A stretch of 64,000 nucleotides of DNA from contig NZ_JAELVR010000002.1 of NCBI RefSeq assembly GCF_016428585.1, positions 248,001-312,000 on the forward strand. The letters are read 5' to 3'. The notes below the pieces were generated by a model, which was not told the origin of the DNA, ran no database searches, and saw only the letters and a program-made list of their open reading frames with translations. Shown here piece after piece: positions 20,221-29,220 of the stretch (the first letter of the stretch is position 1; each line of letters starts with the position of its first letter). The position numbers and the translations under genes were made by a program. This stretch comes from Sedimentitalea arenosa. Its GTDB lineage: Bacteria; Pseudomonadota; Alphaproteobacteria; Rhodobacterales; Rhodobacteraceae.

Positions 20221-21438
20221 TCACTCGTCCTTCAGGCGTGTCACGACCTCTGCGCCTTGTTCCAGCGTGCGGTGCACAGGACACTTGTCGGCGATCTCCA
20301 TCAGCCTGGCGCGCTGCTCTTGGTCGAGGTCGCCGGTCAGGCTCACAACCCGTTCGAACCGATCGATCCGCGAGGGCTGGCCCGCATCGGCATCCTCTGC
20401 ATGCACCTTGGCATGGGAGATATCGACGCTGACACCTTTCAGCGGCCACTTCTTACGCCGCGCATACATGCGGATCGTCATCGACGTGCAGGCGCCAAGC
20501 CCGGCTGCCAGCAGTCCATAAGGGGTGAGTCCGCGGTTCGTGCCGCCATAGGAGGTTGGTTCATCCGCATAGATGTGGTGGTCGGGGCCTGACTGAACAT
20601 CCTGCAGGAACCCGTCGGGATCGGCTTCGCGCACGCGCACGATTCCTTCCGGTGCGCCCGGTGGCGGAGCAGGCGGTGTCAGGTCGACATAGCGCGTCAG
20701 CCACGCCGCGATCACGTCGGCGGCGTATTCCGCATCGCGCGCACGGCTTATCAGGTGGTCTGCATCGTCCAGGGTCACGAAACTCTTTGGGTGTTTCGCT
20801 GCAAGGAAGATCTGGCTGGCGTTGTCGATACCGACAACGTCGTCTAACGGCGCGTGCATGACCAGAAGCGCCGCCCTGAGCCGTGCGAGCACCGGCGCCA
20901 GTTCGCTCGCCGACACGTCCTCGACGAAGTCGCGCCCGATGGTGAACGGCCGCCCGCCAAGTTCGACCTCGGCCGACCCTTCGCGCCGGATCGTGTCGAG
21001 CGCACCGGCGAAATTCTGCGTGACATGGCCGGGGTCGAACGGTGCGCCGATCGTGACGACGGCCGCAAGCCCGTCGATCTCTCCGGCCGCTTTCAGCACC
21101 GCGGCCCCGCCCAGCGAATGCCCGATCAGCAGGGATGGCGTCATGTCGCGGCCGCTCAGATACCGGCAGGCTGCCAGCAGGTCGTCGACGTTGGACGTGA
21201 AGGAAGTGTTCGCGAATTCCCCCTCGGAATGCCCCAGCCCGGTGAAGTCGAACCGCAAGACCGCGATCCCCATGCCCGCCAGTCGCGCCGCGATCCGCCG
21301 TGCCGCCGGAATGTCCTTGGAGCAGGTGAAGCAATGAGCGAACAGCGCCGTGGCCAGGTGCGGCCCTTCGGGCAGGTCAAGCCGCGCGGCCAGCGTCGAC
21401 CCGTCATGGCCGGCAAAGGTTATACGTTCGGTGGGCAT
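20221..21438 (-). CDS. Alpha/beta hydrolase fused to OsmC-family domain
   Basis: Residues 1 to about 255 form an alpha/beta hydrolase with the nucleophile elbow GHSLGG (Ser108), FDFTGLGHSEG before it, an acidic residue in HAPLDDVVG and a catalytic histidine in DDADHLIS. Residues from about 265 to 405 form an OsmC/Ohr-type domain with the paired cysteines in GLGACTSMT and DKCPVH that reduce hydroperoxides. The fusion is a known arrangement in proteobacteria and suggests removal of peroxidised lipid or ester substrates. CAGGAGG precedes the ATG at 21438. Upstream in-frame extension is not supported. Confidence 0.9.
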   Translation of the reverse strand: MPTERITFAGHDGSTLAARLDLPEGPHLATALFAHCFTCSKDIPAARRIAARLAGMGIAVLRFDFTGLGHSEGEFANTSFTSNVDDLLAACRYLSGRDMTPSLLIGHSLGGAAVLKAAGEIDGLAAVVTIGAPFDPGHVTQNFAGALDTIRREGSAEVELGGRPFTIGRDFVEDVSASELAPVLARLRAALLVMHAPLDDVVGIDNASQIFLAAKHPKSFVTLDDADHLISRARDAEYAADVIAAWLTRYVDLTPPAPPPGAPEGIVRVREADPDGFLQDVQSGPDHHIYADEPTSYGGTNRGLTPYGLLAAGLGACTSMTIRMYARRKKWPLKGVSVDISHAKVHAEDADAGQPSRIDRFERVVSLTGDLDQEQRARLMEIADKCPVHRTLEQGAEVVTRLKDE

Positions 21439-21747
21439 TCGATCCTCCTGTGATGTTCCGAACCTGAGGGGGTGCGCGAGGATTGCCAAGGGGATTGATC
21501 GTCGGTTCACGCAGGGGTGAGGGTGTCCAGGGTTCGTTGAGATACGCGATCGCGCAATCGCTGCCGGAGAGTCAGTAGGACGGATGCCGGGGAAAATGGA
21601 GGTCAGCTTGTCTCGATTGCGACGCCGGACTCGTGATCCATCGATCGCGTTCTCGAACACGGGGCGCGAACAAACTTGTCCCTGGCTATCCCTTGATCTT
21701 CAAGTTCGCACGCTTGGGTATGACGCCAGCGTTTCCATTGTAAATGA
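21439..21747. other. 309-base stretch without an intact gene
   Basis: This separates the hydrolase-OsmC gene from the RTX relic. No frame looks coding. It could contain further decayed parts of the RTX gene, but no glycine-rich nonapeptide repeats were seen. Confidence 0.5.
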
Positions 21748-21996
21748 CCCGGTCATTTCGCGCAGCGCCCCGGGGGCACCGTGATCGAGGAAATCAACGC
21801 TGCGAACACTCGTGAGAAAATCAGACTCGACAAGGTCTTCTCGATCACCAGTTTCGCCGATCTGGTTGCAAACCACATGACGGACTTCACCGACGGATCG
21901 ATCGAGCAGACCTGTATCAGCGATGGCGCCGGCCTGAACATCACACTCGAAGGTCTTCTGATCGCCGATCTGGACAGCGGGGACTTCCTGTTCTGA
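21748..21996 (+). pseudogene. C-terminal relic of an RTX-type secreted protein
   Basis: The frame after a TGA at 21745 encodes about 82 residues that read like the extreme C-terminus of RTX/haemolysin-type calcium-binding proteins: GGTVIEEI, then SITSFADLVANHMTD, then DGAGLNITLEGLLIADLDSGDFLF and a stop. DLVANHMT and the closing ITLEG...DL...DFLF are typical of type I secretion signal regions in roseobacter RTX proteins. No start with a ribosome binding site exists (only a GTG at 21781), and no glycine-rich repeats lie upstream. So this looks like the tail of a deleted gene. The original terminator is still in place. Confidence 0.6.
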
Positions 21997-22014
21997 AAGT
22001 CGCCAAGTCAGCAA

Positions 22015-22045
22015 GGGCGCATCCTCGAGGGTGCGCCCCTTTTTT
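22015..22045 (+). terminator. Terminator after the RTX relic
   Basis: A 9-bp stem with one G-U pair (22015-22023 with 22030-22038) is followed by CTTTTTT. It would serve the relic gene. Confidence 0.85.
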
Positions 22046-22049
22046 GCCG

Positions 22050-23396
22050 CTATGACCTGCCACCCATCAAAGCTGCGTCGAACGGATAGCGCGTCAGGTT
22101 CTCGTAGCCGTCCTCGGTGATCAGCACCTGGTCTTCGAGCTTGATCGTGAAATCTCCGCCGACCTCTCCCACAGCGGCTTCAACACAAAGCACCATGCCG
22201 GGTGCGAGCGCATAGTCGAAGGCGCCCGGAACTGCCTTGTCGGGATAGGCCACCAGGGGCCATTCGTCACAAAGGCCGACCCCGTGCATCAGGCAACCAT
22301 ATTTCTGTGCCTGGAACCTGTTGTCCAGCCGATGGCAATTGGCGGTCAACTCGGGGATGGTCACACCGGGTTTCAACATGTCCATGTTGGTCATGATGTG
22401 CTCATGGGCGTGCTGCATCGCGTAGACCATGTCCGGACGGGGCGCATGGTCGCCGATCCACCAGGTGCGCGAGATGTCGATGCAGATGCCGTAGGAGCCG
22501 ATCAGGTCGGTGTCGAAGGCGACGATCTCGTTCTTGTTCACTACCCGCGGTCCGCATTCCTGGAACCATGGGTTGGTGCGTGGTCCCGACGCCAGCAGGC
22601 GGGTTTCGATCCATTCTCCGCCGCGCTTGATGTTTTCGGCATGCAACACGGCCCAGATGTCGTCTTCGCAAGTGTGCCCATCGCCCACATTGGCGCGGGC
22701 GAAGTCTTCCATCGCACGCACGGAGGTTTCACAGGCATGGTTGGCGCAGCGCATCGCCAGGATCTCGTCCGGTCCCTTCACGGCGCGCGCCTTCTCGGTG
22801 ACTTCCTCACCCTCCATGAGAACAAGTCCCTGTGCCTCCAGCGCCCGCGCCCCGCTCAGCATGATCTTGTCCACCGCCAGCCGCTTGTTGTCGCCGGCAT
22901 GGTCGTACAGCACGTCGGCCACTTCGGCGGCAAAGGCCGCGCTGCTGTCCTCTCCCCTGTCCCCGCAGGAGAAATAGAACATCGATGCGCCCGATCGCTG
23001 CTCGCGCACCAGCGGGTTGAACGTGCTCAGGAACGGTGAATTCTTGTAGTCCCAGATCACCATATACCCATCCGCGCAGAGCAGCACGGCGCGGAACGGG
23101 TTATGCGTGTTCCACAACTGCATGTTGGTGCTGTCGGTGGCATAGCGGATGTTGAGCGGGTCGAACATCAACAGACCGCCATAGCCGCGTGCGACGATAT
23201 GCTGGGTCAGCCTTTGCCAGCGGTACGTCCGCATCCGCGGCAGGTTTGGCAAGGTCAGCCCCGCTGCCGCCCACTCCGCCAGCGCCAATTGTGTCGGCCC
23301 GATCTCGATGCGGTCCTGATCGTTTGGAGTTCCGTCGGCCAGTATGTCGCCTTGCGTCGGGTCGATCTTGCGCCTGTCGCGGTAATGGGTGTTCAT
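22050..23396 (-). CDS. dddP: DMSP lyase DddP
   Basis: DddP cleaves dimethylsulfoniopropionate to DMS and acrylate. The protein (448 residues) belongs to the M24 peptidase fold but has the DddP residue set: metal ligands Asp295, Asp297, Asp307, His371, Glu406 and Glu421, and the proposed catalytic Asp377, all at the positions reported for roseobacter DddP as I recall it. Long identical-looking stretches such as MFDPLNIRYATDSTNMQLW and HGVGLCDEWPLVAYPD support orthology rather than generic M24. AGGAGG precedes the ATG at 23396. It is divergent from the DUF3445 gene with 95 bases between. No acrylate genes are adjacent. Confidence 0.95.
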   Translation of the reverse strand: MNTHYRDRRKIDPTQGDILADGTPNDQDRIEIGPTQLALAEWAAAGLTLPNLPRMRTYRWQRLTQHIVARGYGGLLMFDPLNIRYATDSTNMQLWNTHNPFRAVLLCADGYMVIWDYKNSPFLSTFNPLVREQRSGASMFYFSCGDRGEDSSAAFAAEVADVLYDHAGDNKRLAVDKIMLSGARALEAQGLVLMEGEEVTEKARAVKGPDEILAMRCANHACETSVRAMEDFARANVGDGHTCEDDIWAVLHAENIKRGGEWIETRLLASGPRTNPWFQECGPRVVNKNEIVAFDTDLIGSYGICIDISRTWWIGDHAPRPDMVYAMQHAHEHIMTNMDMLKPGVTIPELTANCHRLDNRFQAQKYGCLMHGVGLCDEWPLVAYPDKAVPGAFDYALAPGMVLCVEAAVGEVGGDFTIKLEDQVLITEDGYENLTRYPFDAALMGGRS

Positions 23397-23491
23397 GGGC
23401 AGGCCTCCTCGACAGTCATGCTGCGACGGGTGGGGCAGGGCGTCCGTCCGGAATGCGACCGGGCCGGTGTCGTTTTTTGGGAGCGTTGAAG

Positions 23492-24238
23492 ATGCGTGAA
23501 ATCCTGCAGCAAGAGCTGCCCTACGACGTCGCCGCGGCGCGTCCGCTGCCGGGGATCCGGCCGCTCGACATGGCCGACTGGCTGCTGCGGGACGAGGCCT
23601 TCGCGGCACAGATGGCCGAGCGCGAGCGGCTTCTGGCGGCTCGGCGAGAGGAGGTGCTGGCTCTCGATCCTGCCGCACGGACGGCGGCGCTGGAACTGCT
23701 TGACCTGGTGGTGGCCCAGGCCTTTCCCGGCGCAGGCGATCACGTGACCCGGCCCGATGGCGTGACGGTGGCGCTGGACCGGACCGATCCGATGGACACA
23801 CTCGGGCGCCTCGCACAGGAGGATTTCTGCATCCTCCAGAAGCAGGGCGACGAACATGTCCTGACCGGCGCGGTCCTGTGCTTTCCGGCGAGCTGGACGC
23901 TACGCGAGAAATTCATGCGCCCGCTCACCACGATCCACGATCCGGTCGACAGCTACGACCAGGGCATGGCCAGGCGGGTGCAGCGCCTGTTTGATGGGGT
24001 GCGTGTGGGCCAGCCTCTCTGGCGGTTCAACGCGCTCTGGTATGTCGACCCGACGCTGCACCAGCCGCGCAGCGTTTCCGATCCCCGCCCGCGCCAGACA
24101 TCCGGCGCGGCCGAGTTTTTGCGCAGCGAACGCCAGACCATCCTGCGCTTGCCGCGCAGCTCGGCAGTCGTATTCGCGATCCACACATTCGTCGTGTCGC
24201 GGCGCGACTATGAGGCGCACGGGCAAATGCCCGATTGA
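23492..24238 (+). CDS. DUF3445 haem-dependent oxidative N-demethylase family protein
   Basis: This 248-residue protein matches the DUF3445 family (haem-dependent oxidative N-demethylase alpha-subunit, the family of DmmD from the dimethylamine mono-oxygenase of roseobacters). Seen: an N-terminal LPGIRPLDMADWL, then REEVLALDPAARTAALELLDLV, EDFCILQKQGDEHVLTGAVLCFPASW, and RSERQTILRLPRSSAVVFAIHTFVV. The dmmABC partner genes are not here, so the substrate is open. GGAG lies 8 bases before the ATG. It is divergent from dddP. Confidence 0.85.
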   Translation: MREILQQELPYDVAAARPLPGIRPLDMADWLLRDEAFAAQMAERERLLAARREEVLALDPAARTAALELLDLVVAQAFPGAGDHVTRPDGVTVALDRTDPMDTLGRLAQEDFCILQKQGDEHVLTGAVLCFPASWTLREKFMRPLTTIHDPVDSYDQGMARRVQRLFDGVRVGQPLWRFNALWYVDPTLHQPRSVSDPRPRQTSGAAEFLRSERQTILRLPRSSAVVFAIHTFVVSRRDYEAHGQMPD

Positions 24239-24399
24239 TCGCCGCGGCCACAGCTCGCGGACGTGACGGGCACATGCATGCCGCCAACAGTGCCGATTCA
24301 ACCGCGAATTCTCGGGCAGAATTCCGTTGAACGACCGTGAGCATTGCGTCTCGGGCAATTGGTCGTAAACTGTTTGATGGGTGAAGACGGGGGCAGACG

Positions 24400-24882
24400 A
24401 TGAGCGCGAAAAAGCCGGGCTTCGGCGAAATCGGCGACATGAATGAACTCGTGGCGCTCTATGTCGATACCGTGCAGGCCTGGATCGACGCACTGCCGCG
24501 GCATCGCGACGAATCCGAACCGCCCCCCGGATCGAACCGAGAGATCATGCTGCTTCTGGCGCGTGCGCAGGCGGCCTGGCTGACCAGCGGTCTTCGGTAT
24601 GGCCAGCAGGTCAGCGCGTTGATGGCCGATCGCGGAATGGACCTTGCGGGCCTGACGAGCCTTGTGCGCGAACCGCCGGCCGACGCCACCCCGGACGAGA
24701 CACGCCGCCAGATCGAACTGATCGACAAGGCCCGCGATTTCCTGACCCAGGTGGCCGATGCTTCCCTGACCGAGGCCGAAACCCTGCGTATCCAGTTGCT
24801 CAAGATCGAGCGCGAGTTGCGCGCGCTTCAGGCAGGTGGATCCGACCCGGACCCCAAACGCAACGTCCGGACCAAGCGATGA
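24400..24882 (+). CDS. Uncharacterised helical protein
   Basis: This 160-residue soluble, mostly helical protein has no family I recognise. Several amphipathic helices (MNELVALYVDTVQAWIDAL, REIMLLLARAQAAWLTSG) are followed by a C-terminal coiled-coil-like stretch (TEAETLRIQLLKIERELRAL) and a basic tail. There is no signal peptide or membrane helix. It overlaps the polyprenyl synthetase by four bases (ATGA), so the two are translated together and may interact. Confidence 0.8.
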   Translation: MSAKKPGFGEIGDMNELVALYVDTVQAWIDALPRHRDESEPPPGSNREIMLLLARAQAAWLTSGLRYGQQVSALMADRGMDLAGLTSLVREPPADATPDETRRQIELIDKARDFLTQVADASLTEAETLRIQLLKIERELRALQAGGSDPDPKRNVRTKR

Positions 24883-25820
24883 ACAACGATCATGGGGCAG
24901 GGCGGGCCGACTGGGTGATCCCGGAACTCGGGTTCGAGGTCGAAACCGAGCGCTTGCGCCAGGCCATTGCCGACTGGCTCGAAGGCACCGATCCCGAGAT
25001 GAGCGAGGCGCTTGGCTGGCAGTTCCTGGCAGGCTCCAAGTATTTCCGTCCGCTGACCATGTTCAGCTGCGCCCGCGCGCAGACCGGCGAGGTCAGTGAT
25101 CGGGTGATCCGATCGGCGGTCGCGCTGGAACTGTTTCACAACATGACGCTGGTGGTTGACGATATTCTCGACCGGTCCGACACGCGTCGGGGCAAGGCGA
25201 CGATGCACGCGAGGTTTGGACAGCTCAACGCGCTGATGACGTCGGGCTACATGACCGCCGAAGCCTATCGCATGATGGCCGACGACGCGCAGGCGGTGCG
25301 GCTCTTGTCGGAATTGATGACTCGTCTTGGGGCGGCGGAATGTGCGCAATGGCGGCTGCGCTGCCAGCCGCTTGGCGTGTCGGATTGGCGCAAGCTGGCG
25401 CAGGAGGACACCGGCTCGATGTTCGAGGTCGCAGCCTGTCTCGCGGATCGCAGCGAGGCGCTCAGGCTCTATGGCCGCTATCTGGGGATGCTCTATCACG
25501 CCTGTGACGACGTATCCGACGTGCGTGGCACCGATGCGCTCGGAGAGGGTGGTGGCGACGAGGATATCCGCGACGGGATCCTGACCCTGCCGGCTGCCAT
25601 CGCGACTCTCGACAAGGACGTGCGCGAGATGTTTCGCAAACCGGACGCGTCGAACTATGCGGCGTTGGCCGCGGCCTTCCGCGCCGTGTTGCCCGAGGCC
25701 GAGGCCGAACTGGACATCCTTGCCGACCAGGCGCGCGATGAAGCGATCAAGAACGCGGACGATCCTGCGCCATTGCTGGCGCTGGTCGACCGCACGCGAT
25801 TGCTGGGCAACAAGGTCTGA
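24879..25820 (+). CDS. Divergent polyprenyl (trans-isoprenyl) diphosphate synthase
   Basis: This 313-residue all-helical enzyme has both aspartate-rich motifs: DDILD at 94-98 followed by RRG, and DDVSD at 210-214, then GDEDIRDGILTLPAA. These bind Mg and the diphosphates of the allylic substrate and IPP. Other usually conserved parts are altered: GGKRxRP is GSKYFRP (52-58), and the normal KTA region reads QEDTGSMFE. So it is a remote member of the trans-prenyltransferase family rather than ordinary octaprenyl or geranylgeranyl synthase. Chain length and product are unknown. It is translationally coupled to the helical protein upstream and convergent with the cyclase gene. Confidence 0.88.
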   Translation: MNNDHGAGRADWVIPELGFEVETERLRQAIADWLEGTDPEMSEALGWQFLAGSKYFRPLTMFSCARAQTGEVSDRVIRSAVALELFHNMTLVVDDILDRSDTRRGKATMHARFGQLNALMTSGYMTAEAYRMMADDAQAVRLLSELMTRLGAAECAQWRLRCQPLGVSDWRKLAQEDTGSMFEVAACLADRSEALRLYGRYLGMLYHACDDVSDVRGTDALGEGGGDEDIRDGILTLPAAIATLDKDVREMFRKPDASNYAALAAAFRAVLPEAEAELDILADQARDEAIKNADDPAPLLALVDRTRLLGNKV

Positions 25821-25830
25821 CCAGGGCCGC

Positions 25831-28800
25831 TCAGGCCTTGGCGGTCTGGCGTTCGGTTTGCTGCAGATGTTTCAGCAAGCGCGCGGCTCGCACCGGGTCG
25901 GGATCGTCGCGGCCTTCGGGTAGGGCTTCGATCAGCGGCTTCAGCAGCGTGCGGCCCGTCTCGGGATCGCCTTGCCGGCCCAGCAGATCCGCAAGGCCCG
26001 TCGCGGCGCGAAGCTGCCAGGCGACGGCCTTGAGCTTGCCGCCCCATTCCAACGCATCGCGCCAGGCTGACAGGGCGGACTCGCCGTCGCCTGCCATCTC
26101 GCAGACCCGTGCGCGCGCGATGCGCACATCGGCGGCCAGCGAGATTTCGCCCGAGGTCGCGACCAAATCTTCGACGCCGTCCAGTACCGCAAGCGCGGCG
26201 TCGGTGTCGCCCTTTCTCGCCAGCATGATCGCCTGCATCCCGCGGAAATGCGGCTCGTGCAGGCGGAAGGACATCGCCCGACAAACATCGAGCGACGCGC
26301 CGACGATGTGCAACGCTTTCTCCAGTTCGCCGGTCGCCGCCAGCGCCTCGGCCTGCCAGAACAGGCTGAAACCGGCCGCGAAATCATACCCCATCCGCTT
26401 GGCATAGCTGACCGCGTCGGTCGCCACCTGCAACACCGCGTCGGACCGTCCCTGCAAGGCCGCGAGGCGGCAGATGCCGTTCACCTGGGCGTAGATCTGC
26501 GAATAGGGGTCATTCAGCGTTTCGGCATGATCCAGCGCCGATTGCGCCATCAGCGTCGCCCGTTCGGAATGGCCGGTCGCCCAGAGCGATGCGGCATGCC
26601 AGCATCGCGCGATCACCAACGGGTCGCCCGTGGTGTGACGCGGCGCGGACGAATCCCACGCGCCGCTGGCGAAATGCTCCTCGGCCCGTTCGGCCCAGTG
26701 GCGCGACTCGGCATAGTTGCCGCAGCTGTAGTGCGACCAGGACAGGGCCGATCCGGCCGAGACGAGAAGTCGCGGATCGTCGCCTGCGATCTCGGCGATA
26801 CGCGACAGTTCCACATGACCCGCCGACACTTCGCCGCGCATCGCAAGATGCGCACCGTATCCGTTGTGAAAGGCGATCTGGAAATCCTTGCTGGTGCCGG
26901 ACGGATCCAGGGCGCGCGCCCGGGCGAAGGCGGCGCCGACCTCGGGGGAGGCATGGCCCTTGATCCCGCTCAGCACCGCGCCGTGAGCCACGTGCAGTTG
27001 CAGTTCCAGCGTCTCGCGGTCTTCCGTCTCTGCCATACGCGCGACCTGGTCCAGCCCGGCGCGCACATGGGCGTGCGCCTCGCTGGTGACCCCGCGCTGG
27101 CGGGCGGCTTGCCCGGCGGCGAGCCAGTAGCGGGCTGCCTCCGCCGGAGCGCCGGCTTCGGCATAGTGGCGCGCGACGAATTCCGGAGCGGTCTTCAGCC
27201 GATCGGGAAAGCTCTCCTCGATGGCGCGGGCGATGCGCAGATGCATGTCCTGACGGCTTCGGTTCAACAATGACTCATAGGCGGCGTCGCGGATCAGCGC
27301 GTGGCGGAACACCCAGGTGTCGGCCTCCTTGGCGGCAAAGATCAGGTCGGCATCTGCCAGGTCATGCAGCGCCGCCACCACCGCCTCGGGTGTTCTGCGC
27401 GACACCTCCAGCAGCAGTTCGAGGTCGAATTCCCGCCCGATCACCGAGGCGATCTGCGCCACCTGGCGTGGACCGCTCAACTCGTCGAGCCGAGCCATCA
27501 GCGTGTCGCGCAGCGAGGCCGGAACCGCCGTGATGGTCTGGTGATCCATCTGCACCAGCGACTTGGTCAGTTCTTCCGCAAAGAAAGGGATGCCATCCGC
27601 CCGTGCCGCAAGTGCCGCGCGCACGTCCTCGCTCAGCGTCAGGTCGGGGGCGAGATGGGAAATCAGCGTCTGCACCTCGCGCGGGTCCAACCTCTCGATA
27701 TCGCAGAGCGTGACGCGTTCGGATTCGCCCCAAGGTGGCTCGAGCCCTGGCCGGAAGGTGCCGACCACCAGCACGCGCCCCTCGGCCACCACGTCGGTCA
27801 TCCGATGCAACAGTTGCAGCGTCGTTGGGTCGGCCCAATGCAAATCCTCGAAGAACAGCATGACCGGGCTTTCCTTCGCCGCCCGCAGGATCAGCGAGAG
27901 CATCGCATCGAACAGGCGTTCACGTTGCAGGCCGACCGAGATCGTCAGCGGCGGGAAGCGGTCGGTCGGTAGTCCCATGAGCCCCGCGATCAGCGCGCCC
28001 TGGTCTTTGGCCTGGCTTTCGGTCAGCCCGAAATAGCCGAGAATCTTGTCGATCTTCGTGTCCGGCGAATCCTCGCGGTCGAACCCCGCGCCGTATTCCA
28101 GCGCCCGAATGATCGGGTGCAGCGCCGTGTTGGAAAAATAGGGCGAACAATGCAACTGCACCAGCGATGGCCCTTCCATCCCTGAGCGTTGTTTCAGTTC
28201 CCGCAGCAGCCGGCTCTTGCCCAGACCGGCCTCGCCGCGCAGCATGATGACGTTGCCCTTGCCGGCCTTGGCGCGCGCCCAACCCTCCATCAGCAGGCCG
28301 ATTTCGACGTCGCGCCCGACCAGCGGGGTGATCTGCTGGGTGTTGCGCGCCTCGAAGCGATTGCCGCTCTGGGCCGGGCCGATGATCCGCCAGGCTCTCG
28401 TGAGACCGGGTATGCCCTTGAGTTCGAGCGGCTTCAGAGGCTCGCTGTCGAAGCTGCGCCCCAGCAGCCGGTGCGTGCGTTCACCGACCACGATCTGATC
28501 GGGTTCCGCCACTGCCTGCAGACGCGCGGCCAGGTTCGGCGCATCGCCCGAAACCACCGCGCCTTCATACAGTCCACGCCCGACAAGGTCGCCGACGACG
28601 ACCAGCCCAGTGGCAATGCCGATCCGTGTCTGCAAGCGCAGGCCCTGCGGCGACTTGAGCTGCGACAGGGCCTCGATCAACGCCAGACCCATGTTGACCG
28701 CGCGTTCCGTCGCGTCTTCCTGCGCCGTCGGATAGCCGAAATAGACCATCGAGCCGTCGCCGAGGAACTGCGCCACGTGGCCGCCGGCGCGGGTCGCGGC

Positions 28801-29163
28801 GTCGGATACCGTTTCGTGGTAGAGCCGGATGAGGTCGCGGAACTCCTCGGGGTCGAGTTGAGAGGATATCCGCGTCGAGCCGACCATGTCGCAGAACAGG
28901 ATCGTCAGTTGCCGCCGTTCGGCCTCCCATTCGGTGGCGCCGCGTCGCGGTCGCGCGACCTGTTCGCGCTCGGGCGCGGCCTCCTTGATCGCCCGCAGGA
29001 TCATCAGGCGGTGGCCCAGGATTTCCACCCCAAGCTGTTTGAGCGCCTCGTGGTCGAGGTCGTTCAGGAGGTCCGGCGTTATCTGTTGGCTTTCGAAACT
29101 CTCCGCGTATTGCGGCAAACCGATCTCGGCCAGCCAGGTCGATATTCCCATAGCTCTTCCCAT
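25831..29163 (-). CDS. SAM-domain/adenylate cyclase/AAA ATPase/TPR regulator
   Basis: This large cytoplasmic signalling protein (1110 residues) has an N-terminal SAM domain (about 5-62), a class III nucleotide cyclase domain (about 85-262), an AAA/ATPase module with P-loop GEAGLGKS at 310-317, and a long C-terminal TPR-like helical region. In the cyclase the metal aspartates (Asp92, Asp136) and the Asp207/Asn210/Arg214 group are present, but the purine-selecting lysine is Gln132 (VAQFLGDG instead of the usual VAKxxGDG). It is the second gene of an operon behind a FAD enzyme, 57 bases apart. Related proteins are often called 'adenylate/guanylate cyclase with ATPase and TPR', with unknown ligands. 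Confidence 0.9.
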   Translation of the reverse strand: MGRAMGISTWLAEIGLPQYAESFESQQITPDLLNDLDHEALKQLGVEILGHRLMILRAIKEAAPEREQVARPRRGATEWEAERRQLTILFCDMVGSTRISSQLDPEEFRDLIRLYHETVSDAATRAGGHVAQFLGDGSMVYFGYPTAQEDATERAVNMGLALIEALSQLKSPQGLRLQTRIGIATGLVVVGDLVGRGLYEGAVVSGDAPNLAARLQAVAEPDQIVVGERTHRLLGRSFDSEPLKPLELKGIPGLTRAWRIIGPAQSGNRFEARNTQQITPLVGRDVEIGLLMEGWARAKAGKGNVIMLRGEAGLGKSRLLRELKQRSGMEGPSLVQLHCSPYFSNTALHPIIRALEYGAGFDREDSPDTKIDKILGYFGLTESQAKDQGALIAGLMGLPTDRFPPLTISVGLQRERLFDAMLSLILRAAKESPVMLFFEDLHWADPTTLQLLHRMTDVVAEGRVLVVGTFRPGLEPPWGESERVTLCDIERLDPREVQTLISHLAPDLTLSEDVRAALAARADGIPFFAEELTKSLVQMDHQTITAVPASLRDTLMARLDELSGPRQVAQIASVIGREFDLELLLEVSRRTPEAVVAALHDLADADLIFAAKEADTWVFRHALIRDAAYESLLNRSRQDMHLRIARAIEESFPDRLKTAPEFVARHYAEAGAPAEAARYWLAAGQAARQRGVTSEAHAHVRAGLDQVARMAETEDRETLELQLHVAHGAVLSGIKGHASPEVGAAFARARALDPSGTSKDFQIAFHNGYGAHLAMRGEVSAGHVELSRIAEIAGDDPRLLVSAGSALSWSHYSCGNYAESRHWAERAEEHFASGAWDSSAPRHTTGDPLVIARCWHAASLWATGHSERATLMAQSALDHAETLNDPYSQIYAQVNGICRLAALQGRSDAVLQVATDAVSYAKRMGYDFAAGFSLFWQAEALAATGELEKALHIVGASLDVCRAMSFRLHEPHFRGMQAIMLARKGDTDAALAVLDGVEDLVATSGEISLAADVRIARARVCEMAGDGESALSAWRDALEWGGKLKAVAWQLRAATGLADLLGRQGDPETGRTLLKPLIEALPEGRDDPDPVRAARLLKHLQQTERQTAKA

Positions 29164-29220
29164 GTCTTTCCCCCGGCTTCCCCTCCGGGTCTATCCGTTG
29201 CCGTCGCGCCGAAGGGCGCG

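Noticed and set aside
24879-25820. Annotation as ordinary octaprenyl diphosphate synthase (ispB)
   Set aside because: GGKR and KT motifs are changed and the neighbours are not those of ispB, so only the family level is supported.
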